From JAYELX01 sp964544065 (GTDB taxonomy: Bacteria > Chloroflexota > Anaerolineae > Anaerolineales > UBA11858), in NCBI GenBank assembly GCA_964544065.1, contig CAZJBA010000018.1, positions 1-27,366 of the forward strand: a DNA stretch of 27,366 nucleotides, in the 5' to 3' direction. The notes below the pieces were generated by a model. That model ran no database searches. It worked only from the letters and a program-made list of their open reading frames with translations, and had not been told where the DNA came from. Positions 16,132 through 23,197 of the stretch are shown here, piece by piece (position 1 is the stretch's first letter; the number at the start of each line of letters is the position of its first letter). The position numbers and the translations under genes are program-made.

Positions 16132-17083
16132 GCGCAACCTCCGAGAAGTTAAGCAACGACTCTCCCAAGCCAACCGGATTCTGATCGTCTCACACATCCG
16201 GCCCGATGGCGATGCAATTGGGTCCATGTTGGGTTTGGGATTGTCGCTCCAAGCAACGGGGAAACACGTCCAAATGGTGCTCGCCGACGGCGTACCCAAA
16301 GAGTTCCATCATCTGACGGGCAGCGAGCAAATCGAAAAGCGACCTGAGGGGGTCTTCGACCTCATCATTGCCGTCGACAGTTCAGATTTAGAACGCCTCG
16401 GAACAGCTTTAGAGGAGTATCCCCCTCCTACCATCAACATCGATCACCACATCAGTAATCTCAACTTCGGTGCTATCAATCTGGTCGACAGTCATGCGGC
16501 CGCGACCGCACAAATGCTGGCCAGATACCTGCCCATCTGGGAGCTTCCGCTGACCCAACCCGGCGCTGAGGCGCTGCTCACCGGCCTGATCACCGATTCG
16601 ATCGGTTTTCGAACACCAAACGTGACCCCCGAAACCATGCGCGTGGCAGCAGACTTAATCGAAGCAGGTGCGGACATCACCGATCTCTACCAAAAAGCGC
16701 TTATCGATCGCTCCTACGTATCGATCCGCTATTGGCGATACGGGCTGCAATCCATGCAATTGGAAGACGGCCTCGTTTGGGCAACCCTGACGTTAGAAGA
16801 CCGTCAAGCTGCTGACTATCCCGGCAACGGCGACGCCGATTTAATCAACGTGTTGACGTCTATTCAAGAAGCAGACATCGCCGTGACTTTCATCGAGCAA
16901 AACAACGAGAAGACCAAAGTCAGTTGGCGGGCCAAGCCGGGGTTCGATGTTTCCAAAGCCGCTTCTCATTTTGGCGGCGGAGGCCACAAACTGGCGGCGG
17001 GGGCGGTCATCAGAGGGGATTTAGAGACCATCCAAGCAGATGTACTCAAAGCGACTCATGCATTACTCAAAACGCAAGAGTAA
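16121..17083 (+). CDS. nrnA: DHH family nanoRNase/pAp phosphatase
   Basis: NrnA-type enzymes degrade 2-5 nt RNAs and dephosphorylate pAp. The 320-residue protein has the DHH domain motifs SHIRPDGDAIGS (about 24-35), AVDSSDLERLG, NIDHHISN (about 109-116), the GLITDSIGFRTPN stretch, and a DHHA1 domain ending in HFGGGGHKLAAGA (about 282-295). All expected metal-binding Asp and His positions are present. It starts within the last codons of rbfA, and its place between rbfA and truB matches many Gram-positive and Chloroflexota genomes. Confidence 0.95.
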   Translation: MTNKRNLREVKQRLSQANRILIVSHIRPDGDAIGSMLGLGLSLQATGKHVQMVLADGVPKEFHHLTGSEQIEKRPEGVFDLIIAVDSSDLERLGTALEEYPPPTINIDHHISNLNFGAINLVDSHAAATAQMLARYLPIWELPLTQPGAEALLTGLITDSIGFRTPNVTPETMRVAADLIEAGADITDLYQKALIDRSYVSIRYWRYGLQSMQLEDGLVWATLTLEDRQAADYPGNGDADLINVLTSIQEADIAVTFIEQNNEKTKVSWRAKPGFDVSKAASHFGGGGHKLAAGAVIRGDLETIQADVLKATHALLKTQE

Positions 17084-17215
17084 CACATCCGTAAGGTTAT
17101 CTTTCTCAATCTATGCACCAATAGGGTAAAATATAGTCGGAAAAAGTGGGAAAAATCGCTTTGATTTATCCTTTTTGTTCAATATCTATTCTAATCTTAC
17201 TCTGGGGAGATAAAT

Positions 17216-18136
17216 ATGGACCCAAAAATTAAAAATGTAGTTTCAGGGGCGCTTGTCATCGACAAACCTGTTGGCTTAACCTCACACGACATTGTTAAAA
17301 TCGTCCGGCGGGGAACGAGGCTTCGCCGCGCCGGTCACACCGGCACACTCGATCCGCGCGCCTCTGGCGTGCTCGTTGTGTTGATTGGCCCGGCTGTTCG
17401 CTTGAGCGAATACATTTCCGCCGACGATAAACGCTACCAGGCCACCATCAAGCTGGGGGTGTCGACTGACACGTACGACACCGAAGGACGTGTCACTAGG
17501 ACAGCGCCTTTCGATCACATCAAGCAAGAACACCTTGAACGCCTGCTGGAAGGATATGAGGGCAAAGCGCTCCAAACGCCCCCCAACTATTCAGCGGTCA
17601 AAGTTCGGGGAAAGCCAGCCTACGAGCGAGCTCGCGCCGGCGAAGAGTTTAGACTCAACGCCCGCGAAATCGACGTCTATTCGCTGGAATTGCTGGATTG
17701 GGCACCCCCCGAGATTGTGCTCGACGTGTATTGTTCCTCCGGCACCTACGTGCGTTCGCTCGCCAATGATATTGGCGAAGATCTCAACACCGGCGCTCAC
17801 CTGGTTGACCTGCGCCGAACCAAGAGCGGTGATTTCACCCTCCGACACGCCGTTCGCCTACAAGAACTCCAAAACGCGTTCATCAGTGGAGATTGGTACC
17901 GGTCCCTGATTCCTGCTGCCGATCTGCTTCCGGATTGGCCCAAGCGAATCTTAAACCCCGAGGAAGTCCAAAAGGTTGCTTTTGGCCACCGGGTTCCGGC
18001 CGAGCCCAACCCCGAAACCGTAACCGAAGACAACCTGACTCGCGCCATCAGCCAACAGGGCGATTTGGTTGCCCTAATTCAACTCATCGAAGAAACCCAA
18101 GAATGGCAACCCAAGAAGGTTTTCTTCCAAACGTAG
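17216..18136 (+). CDS. truB: tRNA pseudouridine(55) synthase
   Basis: TruB converts U55 in the T-arm of tRNAs to pseudouridine. The 306-residue protein carries GALVIDKPVGLTSHDIV, the catalytic motif HTGTLDPRASGVL with nucleophile D46, the substrate-loop region TPPNYSAVKVRGKPAYERAR, and CSSGTYVRSLANDIG. GGGGAGA lies 7 nt before the ATG. The 132-nt spacer after nrnA is AT-rich and holds a TAAAAT (17127-17132), a possible internal promoter without a clear -35. Confidence 0.97.
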   Translation: MDPKIKNVVSGALVIDKPVGLTSHDIVKIVRRGTRLRRAGHTGTLDPRASGVLVVLIGPAVRLSEYISADDKRYQATIKLGVSTDTYDTEGRVTRTAPFDHIKQEHLERLLEGYEGKALQTPPNYSAVKVRGKPAYERARAGEEFRLNAREIDVYSLELLDWAPPEIVLDVYCSSGTYVRSLANDIGEDLNTGAHLVDLRRTKSGDFTLRHAVRLQELQNAFISGDWYRSLIPAADLLPDWPKRILNPEEVQKVAFGHRVPAEPNPETVTEDNLTRAISQQGDLVALIQLIEETQEWQPKKVFFQT

Positions 18137-18260
18137 TTTTTCAAAAAGTGGGGAGTATTTTCTCAATATTCCAGGGAAACGGCTGCGTAGCCGGGGTTTC
18201 CACACCATGGCGCGCATGCCAATGGCACACACCGTATCACAACCACCCACCATGCAACCC

Positions 18261-19190
18261 ATGCAACATTTCTGGTCTCTCGATGATGTTCACCTAGAAA
18301 ATACCTGGCTAACCATCGGCTCTTTTGATGGCGTCCATCGCGGGCACCAGAAAATCGCTCGGAAACTCGCGGCCGGAGCGCACGCCCAAAACGCTCCCGC
18401 GGTCGTGCTTGCCTTTTACCCTCATCCCTCGATCGTTCTACAAGGACACACCTTTCCCTTTTATTTGACCTCGCCCGAGGAGCGCGCCTCCCTATTGGGG
18501 GAGCAAGGCATCGACATCGTCATTACCTGTCCCTTCGATCGACAAGTGGCCGACACCCCGGCGCGAGAATTCATGCAAACCCTTCACCAACACCTGGATA
18601 TCAACCACTTACGGGTGGGCTACGATTTCGCTTTGGGCAAAGACCGCCAGGGTGATAGTCACTTTTTGCGCCAATTGGGGCGAGAATGGGGCTACACGCT
18701 CAAAAAAACCCGAGCCGTGGTGGCCAACGGTGACATCATTTCATCCAGCCGGATTCGCTTTTTGCTGGGGGCGGGCAAAGTGCAAGAAGCTGCCGATTTG
18801 TTGAATCGGAACTACAGCTTTCCCGGGGAGGTCGTTCCCGGCGATCATCGCGGCCGCGGCCTGGGGTTCCCCACCGCCAACCTAAAAATCTGGCCTCATC
18901 GCGCCATCCCCGCCGCGGGGGTGTACGTTTGTCGGGCCCACATAGGGGCAAAAAGTTGGGGGGCGGTCACCAACATTGGGGTCAGACCCACCTTCGAGCG
19001 CGAACCCGTTCCTCCCCGCGTGGAAGCCCATCTTCTCGATTTCGAGGGGGATTTGTATGGCCAGACCATCCACCTATCTTTCCTATCCCGTCTGCGGGGG
19101 GAATGCAAATTTTCCGGCCCGCAAAAACTGATCGAGCAAATCCAAATCGACGTGCAGCGAGCGCACCAAAGGCTCAGCTTGACAACCTAG
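18261..19190 (+). CDS. ribF: Bifunctional riboflavin kinase/FAD synthetase
   Basis: RibF phosphorylates riboflavin to FMN and adenylates FMN to FAD. The N-terminal FAD synthetase domain has LTIGSFDGVHRGHQKI, the GYDFALGKDRQGD loop and SSSRIRFLLGAGKV. The C-terminal flavokinase domain has VVPGDHRGRGLGFPTANL and AVTNIGVRPTF. The start is uncertain: the ATG at 18261 (309 residues) best fits the family N-terminus (MQHFWSLDD), while the ATG at 18252 or at 18207 would add 3 or 18 residues. None has a clear ribosome binding site. A bulged inverted repeat (GGAAACGGC 18175-18183 with GCC and GTTTCC 18190-18201) lies just upstream. Confidence 0.94.
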   Translation: MQHFWSLDDVHLENTWLTIGSFDGVHRGHQKIARKLAAGAHAQNAPAVVLAFYPHPSIVLQGHTFPFYLTSPEERASLLGEQGIDIVITCPFDRQVADTPAREFMQTLHQHLDINHLRVGYDFALGKDRQGDSHFLRQLGREWGYTLKKTRAVVANGDIISSSRIRFLLGAGKVQEAADLLNRNYSFPGEVVPGDHRGRGLGFPTANLKIWPHRAIPAAGVYVCRAHIGAKSWGAVTNIGVRPTFEREPVPPRVEAHLLDFEGDLYGQTIHLSFLSRLRGECKFSGPQKLIEQIQIDVQRAHQRLSLTT

Positions 19191-19207
19191 GTCACAATCG
19201 TTATACT
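19179..19207 (+). promoter_or_regulatory. Promoter of the thiamine salvage operon, TTGACA-17-TATACT
   Basis: A perfect -35 (19179-19184), a 17-bp spacer and TATACT (19202-19207) give a near-consensus promoter. It overlaps the last codons of ribF. The start near 19214 places the riboswitch at the beginning of the transcript. Confidence 0.88.
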
Positions 19208-19227
19208 CAAATCACAAGCTGACATTG

Positions 19228-19322
19228 TTTGCCCGGGGAGCCTGGTGCGGCCAGGCTGAGAAGGACACCGCAAGTGTCCGACCCGAGAACCTGATCCGGA
19301 TCATACCGGCGGAGGGAGGCAG
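19228..19322 (+). promoter_or_regulatory. TPP riboswitch (THI element)
   Basis: The aptamer has the conserved CTGAGA (19256-19261) closing the P2 stem AGCCTGG/CCAGGCT, a variable hairpin GGACAC-CGCAA-GTGTCC (19263-19279), and the conserved pyrophosphate-binding side with AACCTGATCCGGATCATACC followed by GGCGGAGGGA. The order, spacing and conserved bases match the TPP aptamer family. It directly precedes genes for thiamine pyrophosphokinase and a thiamine importer, so TPP feedback repression is the expected logic. Confidence 0.96.
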
Positions 19323-19332
19323 TTTGATGAAC

Positions 19333-19366
19333 ATCCTCCTCCGCTCCGGAGGAGGATTTGTTTTTG
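19333..19366 (+). terminator. Riboswitch expression platform: terminator that also buries the thiN RBS
   Basis: ATCCTCCTCCG (19333-19343) and CGGAGGAGGAT (19347-19357) form a perfect 11-bp stem with a 3-nt loop, followed by TTGTTTTTG. The 3' arm contains GGAGGAGGA, the only good ribosome binding site for thiN. The 5' arm can instead pair with CGGAGGGAGG at the 3' end of the aptamer (19310-19319, one bulged G), giving mutually exclusive structures. With TPP bound the aptamer end is locked and the hairpin should form, switching the operon off. Confidence 0.85.
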
Positions 19367-20017
19367 CGAGTGATACTATTTGCCAACGGGACCCTGAAGC
19401 ACGAAGAGAGAGTCAAAGAGATCATCCGGCCCGGAGACGTGATTCTCGCGGCCGATGGGGGGGCGCGCCACTGTTTGAGGCTGAATCTCGTTCCCGAGCA
19501 GGTCATCGGCGACTTTGATTCCCTCTCCGAAGCGGAAATCGACCAATTGCAGGCAGCAGGGGCAACCATAAGCCGCCACCCCCGCCGCAAAGACGAAACC
19601 GACCTGGAATTGGCGCTGTGCCAGGCCATGGAACGCCACCCCGAGGCTATTCTCATCTTTGGGGCCTTGGGTGCCCGCTGGGACATGAGCTTCTCCAACC
19701 TGTTGCTGCTCGCTGAACCCAAATTCTCTGGCCCCACAATCCAATTGCTGCACGGCCATCAAACTATCTCTTTGCTGCGGAGTGGCCAGACCTTGACGCT
19801 GGAGGGACAACCAGGGGACACAGTCTCGCTGATCCCATTGCGCGGCGACGCGAACGGCATCACCACCCAGGGATTAGAATACGCCCTCAGCGATGGCACG
19901 CTCCGCTTTGGGGCCAGCCGCGGCGTCAGCAACGTGATGCAAGCAGAACGCGCCAACGTGCAATTAGATCAGGGGCTTTTAGTGGTCGTCCAGATTCAGA
20001 AAGGAGCTATGCGATGA
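19364..20017 (+). CDS. thiN: Thiamine pyrophosphokinase
   Basis: ThiN transfers pyrophosphate from ATP to thiamine, giving TPP. The 217-residue protein has VILAADGGARHCL, VIGDFDSLSE, the RRKDETDLELAL motif, GALGARWDMSFSNLLLL and, near the end, the beta-sandwich TPP-binding domain (GITTQGLEYALSDGTL, GVSNVM). In the fourth motif the common GGR-DH form is replaced by GAR-WDM. No ATG lies in frame; TTG at 19364 is chosen because GGAGGAGGA ends 7 nt upstream, and GTG at 19370 is an alternative. It overlaps thiB by 4 nt (ATGA). Confidence 0.93.
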   Translation: MRVILFANGTLKHEERVKEIIRPGDVILAADGGARHCLRLNLVPEQVIGDFDSLSEAEIDQLQAAGATISRHPRRKDETDLELALCQAMERHPEAILIFGALGARWDMSFSNLLLLAEPKFSGPTIQLLHGHQTISLLRSGQTLTLEGQPGDTVSLIPLRGDANGITTQGLEYALSDGTLRFGASRGVSNVMQAERANVQLDQGLLVVVQIQKGAMR

Positions 20018-21054
20018 AAAAATATCTCTCTATTTTATTTGTCTCGCTGTTGATCTTACTGACAGCCTGCCAGACCGGCCCGGTGGAACCCAAAACCCTG
20101 ACCATTATGACGCATGACTCGTTCGCGGTTTCAGAAGAGGTGCTGGTCGCTTTCGAGCAAGAGCAGAACGTCACGGTAAAATTCATCGAGGCGGGCGACA
20201 CCGGCACAGCGGTCAACAAAGCCATGCTCTCCAAAGACGAGCCGCTGGCGGACGTATTCTACGGGGTGGACAACACCTTCTTGAGCCGCGCCTTAGAAGA
20301 AGACATCTTCGCGGCTTACCAATCGCCGCTGCTCGACCAGATTCCCGACCAGTTCAAGCTGGACCCCGAAAACCGGGCTTTGCCCGTCGATTACGGCGAT
20401 GTTTGCCTCAACTACGAAATTGCCTACTTCGAGGAAAACGACCTGACACCGCCACAGAATCTTGCAGACTTGCTCGAACCCGCCTACGAAAGTCTGCTGG
20501 CGGTGGAGAATCCGGCTACATCGTCGCCGGGCTTGGCTTTCCTGTTTGCGACCATCGGACATTTTGGCGAGGACGGCTACCTGGATTACTGGCGCGGGCT
20601 CAAGGAGAACGACGTGAAAGTCGTCAACGATTGGGAGACAGCCTATTACACCGACTTCAGCCAATGGGGCGGGACGCGACCGATCGTCGTTTCGTACGGC
20701 TCCAGCCCTCCCTTTGAGGTCATTTTCGCCGAGGAACCGATGGACGAGCCACCCACCGCGGCGGTGACATCAGCGGGAAGCTGTTTCCGCCAAATCGAAT
20801 TCGTTGGCATTCTCCAAGGCACCCAAAAGCGCGACCTGGCCGAAGCCTGGATCGACTTCATGCTCTCCACCACCTTCCAGGAGGACATCCCGCTGCAAAT
20901 GTATGTCTTTCCCGTCAACCCAGAGGCCGAACTGAATCCCACTTTTGTCGAACACCTGGAAATCGCCTCCCAACCGGCTTTCGTCGCCCCGGAGGAGATC
21001 GCTGCTAACCGTGAAGCCTGGATTCAGGCCTGGACGGAGACAGTGCTGAGGTAG
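20014..21054 (+). CDS. thiB: Thiamine ABC transporter, substrate-binding lipoprotein
   Basis: The 346-residue protein has a lipoprotein signal peptide with lipobox LTAC (Cys about residue 19), so it is probably tethered outside the membrane. The body resembles E. coli ThiB/TbpA in order: MTHDSFAVSEEVLVAFE, ADVFYGVDNTFL, PVDYGDVCLNY, NPATSSPGLAFLFATIG, VVNDWETAYYTDFSQ, IVVSYGSSP, and EEIAANREAWIQAWTETVLR. It binds thiamine or its phosphates for import. It is translationally coupled to thiN through an ATGA overlap, and AAAGGAG lies 8 nt upstream of its ATG. Confidence 0.93.
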   Translation: MKKYLSILFVSLLILLTACQTGPVEPKTLTIMTHDSFAVSEEVLVAFEQEQNVTVKFIEAGDTGTAVNKAMLSKDEPLADVFYGVDNTFLSRALEEDIFAAYQSPLLDQIPDQFKLDPENRALPVDYGDVCLNYEIAYFEENDLTPPQNLADLLEPAYESLLAVENPATSSPGLAFLFATIGHFGEDGYLDYWRGLKENDVKVVNDWETAYYTDFSQWGGTRPIVVSYGSSPPFEVIFAEEPMDEPPTAAVTSAGSCFRQIEFVGILQGTQKRDLAEAWIDFMLSTTFQEDIPLQMYVFPVNPEAELNPTFVEHLEIASQPAFVAPEEIAANREAWIQAWTETVLR

Positions 21055-21091
21055 GGGGTCAGGAAACCTCAGCACTTGGTCCCTGATCCCC

Positions 21092-21181
21092 AATACACTG
21101 ATCCCCGATATACTGATCCCCAATACACTGATCCCTGATACACTGACTCCCGATATACTGATTCCTGATATACTGATTCCT
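21092..21181. repeat. 15-bp tandem repeat, six units, in the thiB-thiP spacer
   Basis: Six 15-bp units follow the pattern RATAYACTGAYYCCY, with a degenerate seventh unit before them (21077-21091). Units differ at a few pyrimidine positions. Every unit contains TACACT or TATACT, the same -10 hexamers used by promoters elsewhere in this window. The array is bounded by GTCCATCAACC and then the assembly gap, so the real copy number is not certain. Confidence 0.9.
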
Positions 21182-21192
21182 GTCCATCAACC
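21138..21192. repeat. Left copy of identical 55-bp contig end
   Basis: These last 55 bases before the N run are identical to the first 55 bases after it (21293-21347). The match runs exactly to both edges of the gap. Confidence 0.97.
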
Positions 21193-21292
21193 NNNNNNNN
21201 NNNNNNNNNNNNNNNNNNNNNNNNNNNNNNNNNNNNNNNNNNNNNNNNNNNNNNNNNNNNNNNNNNNNNNNNNNNNNNNNNNNNNNNNNNNN
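21193..21292. other. Assembly gap (100 N)
   Basis: Exactly 100 N bases, a conventional placeholder for a gap of unknown size. The flanks are identical over 55 bp, which suggests two overlapping contig ends that were scaffolded rather than merged. Confidence 0.99.
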
Positions 21293-21347
21293 ATACACTG
21301 ACTCCCGATATACTGATTCCTGATATACTGATTCCTGTCCATCAACC
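21293..21347. repeat. Right copy of identical 55-bp contig end
   Basis: This is an exact repeat of 21138-21192 and contains part of the 15-bp tandem array. It ends 14 nt before thiP. If the contigs simply overlap, this copy does not exist separately in the genome. Confidence 0.97.
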
Positions 21348-21361
21348 CCCAACACACTGCC

Positions 21362-23065
21362 ATGGAACAAAAACGATCAAACCTACCCCTCACCGCTCTG
21401 CTCTGGCTCGCCCCCCTGGGATTCCTGCTCGTTTTCTACTTCTACCCCCTGGGGCGGATTCTGCATTTGAGTCTAAGCCGCAGCGAGGCCGGCCTGCTGG
21501 CCCCGTTCACCCAGGCGCTGGCTTCGCCGACGGTGCGGCGCGTCTTGGGCTTCACCTTTTGGCAGGCGACGCTCTCCATGGTGCTGACGTTGGCCTTAGG
21601 CTTGCCCGGCGCCTATCTTTTCGCCCGCTACGAGTTTCGGGGGAAGTCGGTGCTGCGGGCATTGACCGGGGTGCCCTTCGTCATGCCCACGTTGGTCGTC
21701 GCGGCCGGTTTCAACGCCCTGCTTGGTTCGCGCGGCTGGGTCAACGTACTCTTGATGAAGCTCTTCGATCTCTCCGAAGCGCCGATCCACTTCACCCACA
21801 CGCTGGGCGCCATTTTGGTCGCCCACGTTTTCTATAACACCACCATCGTCTTGCGTATGGTGGGCGATTTTTGGGCCCATCTCGATCCCCGCCTGGGCAA
21901 AGCGGCCCAGGTGTTGGGCGCCAACCGGATGCAGGTTCTCAAAACCATCACCCTGCCGCTACTGAGCCCCGTCATCGCAGCGGCGGCTTTGCTGGTCTTC
22001 ATCTTCGACTTTACCTCCTTTGGGGCCGTGCTCGTGCTGGGTGGCCCCCAATTCGCCACCCTAGAAGTGGAAATCTACTATCAAACCATCAGCCTCTTCA
22101 ATTTACCTCTGGCAGCGGTGCTGGCCGTGATTCAACTGGGCTGCACCCTGCTGATGACGGTGCTATATACCCGCCTGGCCGCGCGGGTGACTCAACCCGT
22201 GGAGTTACGCGCCCGCCAACACACCCGCCGAGGCTTACATACCTGGCGCCAACGCTTGCTTGCCGGGGCCATCATCCTCGTGCTGCTGGTTCTGTTGATC
22301 GCCCCGCTAGCAGCCCTGGCAGTCCGCTCGGTGACATCGCTTGGCCTGATCAAGACCAGAGCAGGCTCCCTCGCCCCAGGCCTGACTCTGGCCTTCTACA
22401 AAGCGCTGAGGGGCAATCAGCAAGAATCGCTCTTCTTCGCGCCACCCAGCATGGCCATTGCCATTTCATTGGGATACGCGGCCATCACGGTGGTGTTGGC
22501 CCTAGCCCTGGGCATGCCCGCGGCCTGGGCGCTGGCCAAAAATCAAAACCATCCTCTCAACCGGGTCTTGGACCCCCTGCTCATGCTTCCGTTGGGCACC
22601 TCGGCCCTGACCCTGGGACTGGGGTTTCTAATCGCTTTGGGGCCGTTACGCGCCTCCCCGCTTTTGATTCCCATCGCTCATACCCTGGTGGCCTTCCCCT
22701 TTGTGGTGCGTAGCCTGACTCCGGCGCTGCAAAGCATCCGGCCGCGCCTGCGACAAGCTGCCGCCGTGCTGGGCGCCTCGCCCCGGCAGGTCATCCGCCA
22801 CATTGACCTCCCCCTGATCGGACGGGCCTTGTTGGTCGCAGCCACCTTCGCCTTCACCATCTCCATCGGCGAGTTTGGCGCCACATCTCTGCTGACTCGG
22901 CCCGAATATCCTACCGTGCCGGTGGCCATCTACCGGCTGATCTCTCGGCCCGGCGCGCTTAACTATGGTCAGGCCTTGGCGCTGAGCACGATCTTGATGC
23001 TCCTTGCCGTGACAGGGATGCTGGCGATCGAGCGTTTTCGCATCGCCGACGTGGGAGAGTTTTAG
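21362..23065 (+). CDS. thiP: Thiamine ABC transporter permease, fused two-domain type
   Basis: The 567-residue integral membrane protein is made of two homologous permease halves, as in ThiP and FbpB/SfuB-type importers. Each half carries an EAA-like loop that contacts the ATPase: DPRLGKAAQVLGANRMQVLK (about 176-195) and RPRLRQAAAVLGASPRQVIR (about 460-479). About twelve hydrophobic segments are visible, with a polar hinge near residues 275-300. The thiamine assignment rests on the thiB, thiN and riboswitch neighbours; by sequence alone iron(III) import would be possible. No ribosome binding site precedes the ATG, which follows the tandem-repeat spacer. Confidence 0.9.
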   Translation: MEQKRSNLPLTALLWLAPLGFLLVFYFYPLGRILHLSLSRSEAGLLAPFTQALASPTVRRVLGFTFWQATLSMVLTLALGLPGAYLFARYEFRGKSVLRALTGVPFVMPTLVVAAGFNALLGSRGWVNVLLMKLFDLSEAPIHFTHTLGAILVAHVFYNTTIVLRMVGDFWAHLDPRLGKAAQVLGANRMQVLKTITLPLLSPVIAAAALLVFIFDFTSFGAVLVLGGPQFATLEVEIYYQTISLFNLPLAAVLAVIQLGCTLLMTVLYTRLAARVTQPVELRARQHTRRGLHTWRQRLLAGAIILVLLVLLIAPLAALAVRSVTSLGLIKTRAGSLAPGLTLAFYKALRGNQQESLFFAPPSMAIAISLGYAAITVVLALALGMPAAWALAKNQNHPLNRVLDPLLMLPLGTSALTLGLGFLIALGPLRASPLLIPIAHTLVAFPFVVRSLTPALQSIRPRLRQAAAVLGASPRQVIRHIDLPLIGRALLVAATFAFTISIGEFGATSLLTRPEYPTVPVAIYRLISRPGALNYGQALALSTILMLLAVTGMLAIERFRIADVGEF

Positions 23066-23071
23066 GGCATT

Positions 23072-23089
23072 TCGAGAATATAGTCTCGA
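23072..23089. repeat. Small palindrome after thiP
   Basis: TCGAGA (23072-23077) and TCTCGA (23084-23089) form a 6-bp stem with a 6-nt loop. There is no T-tract, so it is unlikely to terminate transcription. Confidence 0.5.
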
Positions 23090-23095
23090 CCCATG

Positions 23096-23186
23096 GTTCG
23101 TAGTCAGGTACGCAGCAGAGCGGAGTACCGTCAAAATCAATCAAAACGCCACCCCGTTGGACAACACTTCGTGGCTGACTACAAAC
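23096..23186. repeat. Nested inverted repeat between thiP and thiQ (REP-like)
   Basis: The outer arms GTTCGTAGTCA (23096-23106) and TGACTACAAAC (23176-23186) are complementary with one mismatch. Just inside, GGTAC (23107-23111) and GTACC (23125-23129) form a second pair. The element fills most of the 132-nt spacer and resembles short palindromic elements scattered in intergenic DNA. Family membership cannot be proved from one copy. Confidence 0.55.
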
Positions 23187-23197
23187 ACGGTATCCAT

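Noticed and set aside
21077..21347. CRISPR array
   Set aside because: Units are 15 bp and directly adjacent without unique spacers, and there are no cas genes.
21059..21370. Minus-strand frame with repeated QESVY and NQYIG-like peptides
   Set aside because: A 15-bp tandem repeat produces five-residue repeats in every frame, and the frame crosses the N gap; no start signals support it.
23093..23197. N-terminal extension of ThiQ from an ATG at 23093
   Set aside because: The added 35 residues would be encoded by the nested inverted repeat, have no family similarity, and precede a normal ABC ATPase start.
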